This document shows, in pieces, positions 1 through 7,487 of a stretch of 64,000 nt of DNA. How positions within the stretch are numbered: the stretch's first letter is position 1; each line of letters starts with the position of its first letter. Location of the stretch: the NCBI GenBank assembly GCA_029212365.1, contig JARGOC010000007.1:62001-126000 (forward strand), in the 5' to 3' direction. The notes beneath the pieces are model-generated. The model was not told the origin of the DNA and did not search any database. It was given only the letters and a program-made list of their open reading frames with translations. This DNA is from Roseovarius sp. (GTDB taxonomy: Bacteria > Pseudomonadota > Alphaproteobacteria > Rhodobacterales > Rhodobacteraceae). Made by a program: the position numbers and the translations under genes.

Positions 1-486
1 AGTGACACCGAATTCATGGATGTATTGCGCCCCCGCTTTGGCGATTTTCTGGGGGATATCCGGCTGCGTGGCAAACGGTTTAGTTATCCATTGGGCCTGA
101 CCATCGCCAACAGTTTTGTGGGCGATCGTCTGGCGCTGATCGGCGATGCTGCGCATGGGTTGCACCCTTTGGCCGGGCAAGGGCTGAATGCCGGGCTGCG
201 CGACGTGGGCGCGTTGGTGCAGGTGCTGTCTGAGGCCCGACAACGTGGTGAAGACATCGCAGCTGCCGACGTTTTGACGCGCTATCAACAATGGCGACGG
301 TTCGATACCGCCACACTTGCTGTGGCGACAGATTTGACCAACAAATTGTTTTCAAACGATAACCCGCTCCTTCGCATTGGCCGGAATCTGGGCATGGGGG
401 CCATCAACGCCCTGCCTGGCGTGCGGCGCGCCTTCATCCGCGAGGCGGCAGGTTTAACCGGGGAACTGCCAGCCCTGATGCGTTAG
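1..486 (+). CDS. UbiH/UbiF/COQ6-family FAD monooxygenase, C-terminal part
   Basis: The reading frame is open from base 1, so the 5' end lies outside the window and only about 161 codons are seen. The hallmark of this flavoprotein hydroxylase family is present: an FAD-binding GDAAH segment followed by HPLAGQGLN (family consensus GDAAHxxxPxxGQGxN). The tail then matches ubiquinone-biosynthesis hydroxylases. These enzymes use O2 and a reduced flavin to hydroxylate the polyprenylated ring during ubiquinone synthesis. Which ring position is modified cannot be decided from the C-terminus. The ATG at 16 is internal and is not the likely start. Confidence 0.85.
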   Translation, partial: SDTEFMDVLRPRFGDFLGDIRLRGKRFSYPLGLTIANSFVGDRLALIGDAAHGLHPLAGQGLNAGLRDVGALVQVLSEARQRGEDIAAADVLTRYQQWRRFDTATLAVATDLTNKLFSNDNPLLRIGRNLGMGAINALPGVRRAFIREAAGLTGELPALMR

Positions 487-532
487 CTTTGTCGCTGTCC
501 CCGGTATCGGCACATTCAAATGTACCCCATCC

Positions 533-565
533 CATCTTCTTGCTAAAAATATCCCCGCCGGAGGC
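533..565. repeat. Short intergenic repeat (copy 1), CTTGC...CGGAGGC type
   Basis: The non-coding stretch after the hydroxylase gene carries TCTTGC followed by an A/T block and CCCCGCCGGAGGC. A similar element follows ffh at 37561-37598 (TCTTGCGCC...CTCCGTCGGAGGC). I recall similar elements from Rhodobacteraceae intergenic regions, but copy number has to be checked genome-wide. The half-sites CTCCG/CGGAG can pair in copy 2. Confidence 0.45.
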
Positions 566-621
566 ACCCCGGCCCTCGATAACAAACATTGTCGTTCCAA
601 TTTGTAACGCGCGTCCCTTGC

Positions 622-807
622 TCATCTCATGGCCTGACGTTGAAACAGGTTTGGTTGCTCAACCACATCAAATTCATCAACGCCCCAGGTGTAGGACGCA
701 TCGCTGGCCCTCAATCCTTGCGCAATCGGATCACCGGGACGAATGGCACGCAAAGTGGCAGCATTTATGTCTGATTTGGCGGGGGACGGTTGTTGAAAAG
801 AGAACAT
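622..807 (-). CDS. Possible small protein of unknown function
   Basis: A 61-codon frame sits in the 366-bp space between the hydroxylase gene and rsmD. The second of two nearby ATGs (at 807) has an AGGA six bases upstream, which is why it is preferred over the ATG at 813. The product begins MFSFQQPSPAK and has no recognised domain, signal peptide or membrane segment. It is immediately upstream of, and co-oriented with, nothing convincing. Coding status is uncertain: support is only the ribosome site and the lack of another explanation for this space. Confidence 0.3.
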   Translation of the reverse strand: MFSFQQPSPAKSDINAATLRAIRPGDPIAQGLRASDASYTWGVDEFDVVEQPNLFQRQAMR

Positions 808-852
808 GTTCATTCCTAAGGTCGCTTACTCCCTCAGGGTGGCAGATCGCCG

Positions 853-1404
853 TTAATCGCGGGTAAACAGCCGTATCATCGTGTCACCATAACGCCGTTC
901 GTCCAGCAGTTTCAGGCCTTGGGGCGCGATCACAGGTTTGCTCTCCTCCCAGACGATCAGCGCATCTTGGGCAATCCAGCCGCCCTGCAACGCCGTTGCC
1001 AGCGCGGCTTCGCCCATGGATTTGCCATATGGCGGGTCCAGAAAGATCAGATCATAGGGCGCTTGCGGATTGTCACTCATTCGGCGCACATCGCGAGACA
1101 GCACCTGAACCTGCCCTTCGACACCGCATAACGCGATGTTATTGTTCAGAAGTTTAAGAGAGGCGCGACCTGATTCAACAAAGCAAGCCTGCGCCGCGCC
1201 GCGTGACAGCGCCTCCAGCCCCAAGGCACCGGTGCCGGCAAACATGTCCAGAACACGCGCATCTTGCAGATCAATACGGCTGCCAAGAATATTGAACAGG
1301 CTTTCGCGCACCCGGTCGGCTGTGGGGCGCAGATGTGCGGCAGCGTCCCCCTTGCCCACCTCGCTGAGCCGCCGCCCACGGAAACTGCCGCCAATGATCC
1401 TCAT
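853..1404 (-). CDS. rsmD: 16S rRNA (guanine(966)-N2)-methyltransferase RsmD
   Basis: The 183-residue product starts MRIIGGSFRGRRL, typical of RsmD. It has the SAM-binding motif VLDMFAGTGALGLEAL at about residues 51-66 and the catalytic DPPY motif at 123-126, as expected for an N2-guanine methyltransferase. RsmD methylates G966 of 16S rRNA in the assembled 30S subunit. Its ATG overlaps the stop of the upstream ferredoxin reductase by four bases (ATGA), so the two are likely co-translated although their functions are unrelated. Length is normal for the family. Confidence 0.95.
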   Translation of the reverse strand: MRIIGGSFRGRRLSEVGKGDAAAHLRPTADRVRESLFNILGSRIDLQDARVLDMFAGTGALGLEALSRGAAQACFVESGRASLKLLNNNIALCGVEGQVQVLSRDVRRMSDNPQAPYDLIFLDPPYGKSMGEAALATALQGGWIAQDALIVWEESKPVIAPQGLKLLDERRYGDTMIRLFTRD

Positions 1405-2612
1405 GCTTTCAGCAGGCTTTTTAGGTCTGTGTCGGGGTTTTCCACCGCCTCAGCAGAGGGAGATTTTCCCATATCAATCAACCGCTTGCCCACCATATAG
1501 GCGCGTGGTTCGTTCATGGCGTCCACCGCCAGCAATTCATCGCAGCGATAGTACCAGAATGACACGTGCCCCTCAGCATCGCCTTGCCGCGTGATGATCC
1601 GGTCATACCCGGTGTTCAGCCCCGCAATTTGCAGTTTAACGTCATACTGATCGGACCAGAACCACGGCTGCGGCACATATGTTTTGTTGGCACCAAGAAT
1701 ATTTTCGGCCACGCATTCGCCCATGTCTATTGCGTTGGGCACACTTTCCAGCCGCCCACGCCCATCGCCATGGGGAAAGGACGCACAATCGCCCGCCGCC
1801 CAGATCGCAGGGTCACTGGTCTGGCCCAGGGCGTTGGTTTTGATGCCGTTGTCAATATCAAGCCCGGCCGACTCGGCCAGTGCTGTGGCGGGGGTGATGC
1901 CCACACCAACGATCACAAAATCAGTGTCCAACTCGGTGCCATCGGTTAGGCGGGCACCGGTGACGCTGCCCTCACCCAATAGGGTATCAAGCCCCACGCC
2001 CTCGCGGATATCCACGCCGTGTGATGCATGTAAGTCACGGAAATAGTTTGATGTTTCGGGCGACGCCACCCGTTGCAAAATGCGCTCAGCCATTTCTACA
2101 AGCGTGACCTTAACGCCTTTTTTGGCCGCCACGGCAGCGGCCTCTAGCCCGATATAGCCCCCCCCGATGATCAGACAGCGCGCGCCCTCGACCACATCGG
2201 GGGCCATCGCATCCACATCCCGCAAATCACGCACCACATGCACGCCTTTCAGGGCCCCGCCAATGGCCTCAGGCAGGCGCCGGGGGGTTGATCCGGTGGT
2301 CAGAACCAGATGGTCATACGTCAGGGTTTGCCCATCAACACTCACAGTTTTGGCGTCCCGGTCAATTGCACTGACCGTCTTGGAGAGGCGCAGATCAATG
2401 TCGTTTTCCGCGTAAAAGCTCTCGGGGCGCAAAAAGAGCCGTTCCAGCTCCATTTCACCCAGCAGGTACTTCTTGGACAAAGGCGGGCGTTGATAGGGTG
2501 GTACGGCCTCTTCGCCGATCAAAGTGATTGCGCCATCAAAGCCAGCATTGCGCAACTTGACCACCAGGGATGACCCGGCCTGCCCTGCGCCAATTACCAC
2601 CACATGTGCCAT
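1401..2612 (-). CDS. FAD-dependent ferredoxin (rubredoxin/putidaredoxin-type) reductase
   Basis: The product is a 403-residue two-dinucleotide-domain flavoprotein. It has an N-terminal FAD site GAGQAGS (8-14), a second NAD(P)H site GGGYIGLE (about 150-157) and a downstream AGDCAS motif. The layout matches the putidaredoxin/rhodocoxin reductase family, which passes electrons from NAD(P)H to a 2Fe-2S ferredoxin, often for a cytochrome P450 or a Rieske oxygenase. The start at 2612 (MAHVVVIGAG) is chosen because family members begin directly at the FAD strand; the longer frame upstream is a non-homologous extension. No ferredoxin or P450 gene is adjacent, so the partner is unknown. It is divergent from the peroxiredoxin gene. 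Confidence 0.85.
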   Translation of the reverse strand: MAHVVVIGAGQAGSSLVVKLRNAGFDGAITLIGEEAVPPYQRPPLSKKYLLGEMELERLFLRPESFYAENDIDLRLSKTVSAIDRDAKTVSVDGQTLTYDHLVLTTGSTPRRLPEAIGGALKGVHVVRDLRDVDAMAPDVVEGARCLIIGGGYIGLEAAAVAAKKGVKVTLVEMAERILQRVASPETSNYFRDLHASHGVDIREGVGLDTLLGEGSVTGARLTDGTELDTDFVIVGVGITPATALAESAGLDIDNGIKTNALGQTSDPAIWAAGDCASFPHGDGRGRLESVPNAIDMGECVAENILGANKTYVPQPWFWSDQYDVKLQIAGLNTGYDRIITRQGDAEGHVSFWYYRCDELLAVDAMNEPRAYMVGKRLIDMGKSPSAEAVENPDTDLKSLLKA

Positions 2613-2700
2613 CAAATTTTCCGCCTTTTTGTGGTCAATTCCGTCGCCCGACCCTATATCTGTGACACGGGTAAACGCAATTGTGCAACAAAGGACCAAC

Positions 2701-3189
2701 ATGAGTATTTCAGTAGGCGACACACTTCCCAACGCAACTTTGGGCCAAATGGGTGCAGACGGCCCTGAACAGGTACAACTTGGCGACGTATTGCAAGGCC
2801 GCAAAGTGGTGATCTTTGCGGTGCCGGGGGCCTTTACGCCCACCTGTCATTCCGCGCATGTGCCCAGTTTTATCCGCACCAAGGCAGATTTTGATGCCAA
2901 GGGCGTGGATGAGGTCATCTGCATTTCGGTCAACGACCCATTTGTGATGAAAACATGGGGTGCAGACACTGGCGCCACCAAAGCTGGCATCACCATGCTA
3001 AGCGATGCCGAGAGCAGCTTTACCAAGGCCATCGGCATGGACTTCTCAGCCCCGCCCGCCGGGTTGATCGAGCGTTCCAAACGCTATGCGATGGTGGTTG
3101 AGGATGGCAAGGTGACCGTCTTTCAGGCCGAGGAAAATCCAGGGGTTTGTGAGGTCTCTGGCGGTGAAGCGCTATTGGCCGCGATTTAG
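2701..3189 (+). CDS. Peroxiredoxin, Prx5-type (AhpC/TSA redoxin domain)
   Basis: The 162-residue product carries the peroxidatic motif PGAFTPTCH with its cysteine at residue 49. That spacing (GAFTPTC) is characteristic of the Prx5 subfamily, which reduces H2O2 and alkyl hydroperoxides using thioredoxin or glutaredoxin. A further cysteine near residue 150 (GVCEVSGG) could be the resolving one. The ATG at 2701 has an AAAGGA ribosome site seven bases upstream; the frame extends further 5' but that part has no homology. It is transcribed divergently from the ferredoxin reductase gene, a plausible redox pairing, though no shared operator could be read. Confidence 0.9.
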   Translation: MSISVGDTLPNATLGQMGADGPEQVQLGDVLQGRKVVIFAVPGAFTPTCHSAHVPSFIRTKADFDAKGVDEVICISVNDPFVMKTWGADTGATKAGITMLSDAESSFTKAIGMDFSAPPAGLIERSKRYAMVVEDGKVTVFQAEENPGVCEVSGGEALLAAI

Positions 3190-3203
3190 CATTTGCACAC
3201 TAA

Positions 3204-3258
3204 CCCCGCCATCAATACGAAAGCACAGCCGGGTCAACGGCCCCTGCTGATGGCGGGG
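3204..3258. terminator. Long inverted repeat between convergent genes
   Basis: CCCCGCCATCA (3204-3214) and TGATGGCGGGG (3248-3258) form a perfect 11-bp stem. The 33-base loop contains a smaller GCCG/CGGC hairpin. It lies between the convergent peroxiredoxin and phhB genes, so a two-way terminator is likely. It lacks a strong T run on either side. Confidence 0.5.
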
Positions 3259-3261
3259 AGC

Positions 3262-3558
3262 TTATTGCGATAAAACATCCATTTTGCGGGCCAGTTTCAC
3301 ATCCTGAGCACTTAGACCATCCACATCGTGGGTGATCAAAGTCACACGCACTTTGTTATAAACGTTGGACCATTCGGGGTGGTGATCCCATTTTTCAGCC
3401 CAGATGGCGCAGCGGGTCATAAACCCCATCGCATCTGCGAAGTCTTTGAACTTAAATTCTTTACTGATTGCATCTCGTGTATCATCCAGCTCCCAGCCGG
3501 TTTCCAACAGCGGGTCCAGAGTGGTCTTTCGGGCTATGTCGCTCAGGCGTTCGCTCAT
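3262..3558 (-). CDS. phhB: Pterin-4a-carbinolamine dehydratase
   Basis: The 98-residue product fits the PCD/DCoH family throughout. The active-site signature [14 protein letters not shown] is at 57-70 and the second catalytic HD at 77-78. The enzyme dehydrates 4a-hydroxy-tetrahydrobiopterin, recycling the pterin cofactor of phenylalanine hydroxylase. In bacteria lacking that enzyme it may serve molybdopterin or folate chemistry. The start at 3558 has a GGAGG site and a four-base ATGA overlap with the preceding gene's stop. No phenylalanine hydroxylase is seen nearby. Confidence 0.92.
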   Translation of the reverse strand: MSERLSDIARKTTLDPLLETGWELDDTRDAISKEFKFKDFADAMGFMTRCAIWAEKWDHHPEWSNVYNKVRVTLITHDVDGLSAQDVKLARKMDVLSQ

Positions 3559-4766
3559 TGGTGGTCCTCCGTGGGGGGTGATTTGAAGGGGCCATAACTG
3601 GTCAGAATTTCGATATCCTGATCCACAGCGTCTCGTTCGGCCTCCAGATAGTCTGCAATCGCACGGGCAAACCCTGCATCTCTGACCCAATGCAACGAAT
3701 GGGTGGGCAAGGGTAAATAGCCGCGCGCCAGTTTATGTTCTCCCTGCGCGCCGGCCTCTACCCGCGCCAAACCATGGGCAATCGCATAGTCAATCGCGCG
3801 ATAGTAGCACAGTTCAAAATGCAGGCACGGATGATCCTCAACGCAGCCCCAATACCGGCCAAAGAGTGCCGAACGTCCAATCACATTCATGGCCCCGGCC
3901 ACTGGCCTGCCATCGCGCATCGCCATGACCAGCAGGATATCGTCACGCAGCATCTCATGGGCCATGTCAAAGAAGGCCCGCGTCAGATACGGCGTCCCCC
4001 ATTTGCGCGCGCCGGTGTCTTGGTAAAACTGCCAGAACGCGTCCCAGTGGTGTGGTTCAATCTGATCGCCGCTCAGCGCAATGATCTCACCACCAAAAGC
4101 CTGCGCCACGCGCCGTTCCTTGCGGATTGTCTTGCGTTTGCGCGAACTGAGAGCCGCAAGAAACGCATCAAAATTGTTGTAACCTGCGTTCAGCCAATGG
4201 AACTGTTGCGTGCTGCGCCCCATCAGGCCCATTTGCACGCCGGCGTCACGTTCTTCTGCGGTGCAAAAGGTGATGTGCAGCGATGACAGTTGATTGCGCT
4301 CAGCCAGCTGGAGCGCGCCTTGCAGCAAGGAGGCGCGCCCGTCCTGCTCAAACCCCGGTCGGGTAAGCAAGCGCCTCCCGGTGACCGGGGTGAAGGGCAC
4401 AGCCATCTGGAGTTTTGGATAATATTGCCCGCCTGCTCGCTCAAACGCCTGGGCCCAATTGTGGTCAAAGATGTATTCACCCTGGGATTGGTTTTTGCCA
4501 TAAAGCGGGGCGCAGGCGATCACCTGACCGTCCAGTTCTGCAGTCAGATATAGCGGCTGCCAACCTGTGCCCGCACCAACGGACCCGCTGTCTTCTAGCG
4601 CCTTTAGAAACCGGTAGGTTGTAAATGGATCCTCGGGTGGGCCGCCGTCCAATGCCTCGGGGCACGCACAGGCATCCCAGTCTTCTTGCGCGATGGTTGC
4701 AAGGCTCTCATGCGTGGTGATTGTGATCTGGCGCTCGGACATCATCCCGCTTTCTGCTATTGCCAT
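3555..4766 (-). CDS. FemAB-like/GNAT-fold protein (PF04339 type)
   Basis: The product is about 400 residues and resembles the 'peptidoglycan biosynthesis/recognition' FemAB-like family, with conserved stretches such as [26 protein letters not shown] and [12 protein letters not shown]. These proteins have two GNAT-like folds and are thought to be aminoacyl- or N-acyltransferases; the substrate is not known. The start is uncertain: the ATG at 4766 is used, but the ATGs at 4745 and 4742 are alternatives. It sits in a minus-strand run after ridA and a phosphodiesterase, and overlaps phhB by four bases. No signal peptide is visible. Confidence 0.75.
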   Translation of the reverse strand: MAIAESGMMSERQITITTHESLATIAQEDWDACACPEALDGGPPEDPFTTYRFLKALEDSGSVGAGTGWQPLYLTAELDGQVIACAPLYGKNQSQGEYIFDHNWAQAFERAGGQYYPKLQMAVPFTPVTGRRLLTRPGFEQDGRASLLQGALQLAERNQLSSLHITFCTAEERDAGVQMGLMGRSTQQFHWLNAGYNNFDAFLAALSSRKRKTIRKERRVAQAFGGEIIALSGDQIEPHHWDAFWQFYQDTGARKWGTPYLTRAFFDMAHEMLRDDILLVMAMRDGRPVAGAMNVIGRSALFGRYWGCVEDHPCLHFELCYYRAIDYAIAHGLARVEAGAQGEHKLARGYLPLPTHSLHWVRDAGFARAIADYLEAERDAVDQDIEILTSYGPFKSPPTEDHQ

Positions 4767-4791
4767 TCACCTGTGACTTGGTCACGAAAAA

Positions 4792-5559
4792 TCAAGCAGG
4801 GATAGGGGCAAGATACGATTCAAACGTGATATTGTCAGCCAATTTACGCGCCTGGGCTTCCTGCTCAGGCGAGCGAACCGTCCAGCAAAACAAATGTGCG
4901 CCTGCCTCTTTCAATTCGGCCACGCGCGGGGACGCCAAATCATCGACTTTATGGCTGATGAAGCAGGCGCCCGCTCGGTCATAGTCAGGAATGGTGCGCA
5001 GATGGGCGCGGGTGCTCTCACGCAAAAGCGGCCAATCCTCAGCCGGATAATGGCTGGTGACGATGCCGCGCGGAACATTGGGGGCCAGCTCGGCCAGTTG
5101 CACCACGGTATTCGGGTTAAAGGACATCAACGCCAAGGGTCCGGCATAGTTGAGCAGGTCTTGGGCCGTGGCCTGTTCCAGTGCGCCGTTTGTGACACCC
5201 ATCTGGCCGTGTTGATCTTTCAGCTCCACCAACAAAGGGGCGCGGCCAGCAACCAGTTCAAGCACTTCTGCAAAGGTCGGGATGCCTTCATCACTGCCCA
5301 ACAGGGTCATGGTGTTCAACTCATCCGCTGTGCGTTGTTGGATAGGGCCGTTGGTGCCGGTCAGACGGGTCATGTCATAATCGTGAAACACCATTGCGCG
5401 GCCATCACGGCTCAGCTGTAGATCCAGCTCAATGCCGTATCCCGCTGCAATCGCCGCCCTGATCGCGGCCCGCGAGTTTTCGGGGCGGGCAGCAGCCACA
5501 TCATGCAGCCCCCGGTGCGCGAAGGGCTGGCGAAAGAACTCAGCTGGCAAAGTGGTCAT
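4792..5559 (-). CDS. Glycerophosphodiester phosphodiesterase
   Basis: The 255-residue product has the GDPD-family catalytic set near its N-terminus: AHRG (14-17), PEN (26-28), ELD (44-46) and FHD (58-60). These supply the histidine pair and the metal-binding acidic residues. The enzyme hydrolyses deacylated phospholipids such as glycerophosphocholine to sn-glycerol 3-phosphate and an alcohol. No signal peptide is seen, so it is probably cytoplasmic and UgpQ-like. Its ATG overlaps the ridA stop (ATGA), giving tight coupling, and the next gene begins 25 bases downstream. Confidence 0.9.
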   Translation of the reverse strand: MTTLPAEFFRQPFAHRGLHDVAAARPENSRAAIRAAIAAGYGIELDLQLSRDGRAMVFHDYDMTRLTGTNGPIQQRTADELNTMTLLGSDEGIPTFAEVLELVAGRAPLLVELKDQHGQMGVTNGALEQATAQDLLNYAGPLALMSFNPNTVVQLAELAPNVPRGIVTSHYPAEDWPLLRESTRAHLRTIPDYDRAGACFISHKVDDLASPRVAELKEAGAHLFCWTVRSPEQEAQARKLADNITFESYLAPIPA

Positions 5560-6017
5560 TTGATCTGAAATACACCGTCTATTTCCACAGCCACACCAAA
5601 GGGCAATGATGGCGCCGATACAGCCGCGCGCGCATGTTTGCCGACATCCCCCAAGGCGTCACCGATGAAATTGGACGCCCCGTTGATCACTGCGGGTTGT
5701 TCGGTAAAATCAGGGGTAGAGTTGACGAAACCCGTCAGTTTGACAACCCGCACCAGACGATCCAGATCACCACCACAGGCGGCTTTAACCTGTGCCAGCA
5801 AGGCAATTGCGCAAACCTTAGCAGCATCAGCACCGGCGGCAGTATCCATATCTGCGCCCAGTTTGCCGGTCAGCAATGTGTCACCATCCTTGGCGATCTG
5901 GCCGGACACATAGACCATGTCGCCGACCTGCACATAAGGCACGTAATTGGCCGCCGGTGCCGGTGCTTGGGGCAACACTACCCCCATGTCAGCCAAGCGT
6001 GTTTCAAACTTTCCCAT
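5556..6017 (-). CDS. RidA/YjgF/YER057c/UK114 family protein
   Basis: The 153-residue product matches the longer RidA-like subgroup. It has YVPYVQVGDMVYVSGQIAKDG at the front and the conserved C-terminal region ending VEIDGVFQ. Canonical RidA hydrolyses reactive enamine/imine intermediates released by PLP enzymes. This subgroup lacks an obvious full match to the canonical catalytic arginine motif, so activity should not be assumed. The ATG at 6017 has a GAGGAA site. It is first in a four-gene overlapping or near-overlapping run (ridA-like, GDPD, FemAB-like, phhB). Confidence 0.85.
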   Translation of the reverse strand: MGKFETRLADMGVVLPQAPAPAANYVPYVQVGDMVYVSGQIAKDGDTLLTGKLGADMDTAAGADAAKVCAIALLAQVKAACGGDLDRLVRVVKLTGFVNSTPDFTEQPAVINGASNFIGDALGDVGKHARAAVSAPSLPFGVAVEIDGVFQIK

Positions 6018-6116
6018 CGGGGTTCCTCACGTTTTGCAATCAAAGCGACGCTAGCGGGTGCAGGATCCGAAGGAAATGACAAAATCAAACCGCACAGACG
6101 GCGCACGCTGGTGATC

Positions 6117-6138
6117 AGATTTTTCGTACGAAAAATCT
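6117..6138. repeat. 22-nt perfect palindrome AGATTTTTC-N4-GAAAAATCT (copy 1)
   Basis: The left arm AGATTTTTCGT is the exact reverse complement of the right arm ACGAAAAATCT. It lies between the end of the HlyD gene and the start of the ridA-like gene. The same arms around a different centre (TGCA instead of GTAC) recur at 51978-51999. Low-GC arms and no T run make a simple terminator less likely; a protein-binding dyad or dispersed repeat is also possible. Confidence 0.7.
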
Positions 6139-6144
6139 TAGGTT

Positions 6145-6168
6145 AAGAAAATTCATGCGAATTTTCTT
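6145..6168. repeat. A/T-rich hairpin next to palindrome copy 1
   Basis: AAGAAAATTC and GAATTTTCTT form a perfect 10-bp stem around the loop ATGC, 15 bases past the stop of the HlyD gene. With the adjacent palindrome it forms a two-hairpin block that may end the secretion transcript. Confidence 0.55.
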
Positions 6169-6182
6169 GGGTCGTTCCGTAG

Positions 6183-7487
6183 TCAATCACGCAGAGCCTT
6201 GGCAAAGTAATCTGCCAAAGGTTTCAACAGATAGGCAATGGGGGTGCGATCTTGAGTGCGAATAAACGCCTCAACCGGCATGCCTGGGATCAGGGTCGTG
6301 CCTTCGGGCAAACGGGCCTGTTCGCCTTCGCTCAGCACGATCTCGGCCCGGTAATAGCTTTGCTGCGTGTTCTCATCAGTGAAACTGTCAGCCGAAATTT
6401 GTACCACTTGCCCGGTCAACTCGGGTGTTTCGCGCTGATCGAGGGCTGAAAAGCGCAGGGTCACATCCTGGCCGAGGAATATCTTGTCGATGTGAATCGG
6501 TTCAATCTGAGCATTGATGATCAGGGGGCGATCTTGAGGGACCACAAACAACACCGGTTCCGCCGGGCGGACCACAGACTTGGTGCCAAAAACGCGCAGG
6601 CCATAAACCACGCCGCTGACCGGTGCGGTGATCTCAAGTCGGGCTTTGCGTTCGATCAGAGCATTGCGTTCCTCGCGCAGTTCCAATTCGCGGTATTGCA
6701 GATCGCGCAGTGTGGTGATCGCTTCTTCGCGGCGCCGGGTGGCGAGTTTGAGGATTTCCACGTCAATTTCGGTGATCCGCCCTGCGGCCTGCGCCTTTTG
6801 CGATGTCAGCTCGCCGGCTTGGCCACTCAGCCGCGCATCCTCGCGTTGCAGGGCCAAAACACGGGCGGCCTGGGCCAACCCGCGATCCAAAAGGGATTGC
6901 TGATCGGCCAGTTCTTTGGTGATCAGTTCCAATTGGCGCACCAGTGACACTTGCTGTGCTTCGATCCCGTTGATCTGGTCAGCGATCTGTCCACGGCGTT
7001 TTTGCAGTTGGTCAATCTCTTGTGCGATGGACTCGGCCCGCGCTTGCAGCAGGCGTTCTTGCCCAGCAATCAGATCAGCCGCATCAGGATTTTCAGCCGC
7101 TGCATCGGTGATAAGCCTGTCAAAGCTGATCGTCGACTCGCCGTCACGTTCTGCTTCTAGCCGACCCCGGCGCGCAATCAGTTCATACAATTGGCTTTCG
7201 GTGATCGACAACCGCGAGGCCAGTTCAGAATCGTCCAGCCGAAGCAAAACCTGCCCGGCCTCAACGATATCACCTTCACGCACGGACAGACCTGCCACAA
7301 CGCCGCCGTCGGGGTGTTGCACCACCTGACGGTTCTGATCCACCTCAATTCGCCCCCCGGCGATAATCGCGCCTGAGATTTTTGTGGCCGTGGACCACAG
7401 GCCAAATCCGCCCAACAAAAGGGTTAACCCCAACAGGCCCACAATCATTGGTCCGCGTACGGGCCAGCCTTGTTCGCGTGCGCTCAT
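6183..7487 (-). CDS. Type I secretion membrane fusion protein, HlyD family
   Basis: The 434-residue product has one N-terminal membrane segment (about residues 13-32) followed by a long coiled-coil region rich in E, R, Q and L. A C-terminal beta-barrel and lipoyl-like part then includes ITAPVSGVVYGL. This is the PrtE/HlyD adaptor layout: it links an inner-membrane ABC exporter to an outer-membrane TolC-like channel. It overlaps the upstream ABC gene by four bases, so they form one unit. Neither a TolC-type gene nor an RTX-repeat substrate is present in the window. Confidence 0.92.
   Translation of the reverse strand: MSAREQGWPVRGPMIVGLLGLTLLLGGFGLWSTATKISGAIIAGGRIEVDQNRQVVQHPDGGVVAGLSVREGDIVEAGQVLLRLDDSELASRLSITESQLYELIARRGRLEAERDGESTISFDRLITDAAAENPDAADLIAGQERLLQARAESIAQEIDQLQKRRGQIADQINGIEAQQVSLVRQLELITKELADQQSLLDRGLAQAARVLALQREDARLSGQAGELTSQKAQAAGRITEIDVEILKLATRRREEAITTLRDLQYRELELREERNALIERKARLEITAPVSGVVYGLRVFGTKSVVRPAEPVLFVVPQDRPLIINAQIEPIHIDKIFLGQDVTLRFSALDQRETPELTGQVVQISADSFTDENTQQSYYRAEIVLSEGEQARLPEGTTLIPGMPVEAFIRTQDRTPIAYLLKPLADYFAKALRD

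Noticed and set aside
434..625. 63-codon minus-strand frame overlapping the possible small gene by ATGA
   Set aside because: Most of it reads through the intergenic repeat at 533-565 and into the hydroxylase gene; the peptide (ASGGDIFSKKMG) is what that repeat encodes by chance.
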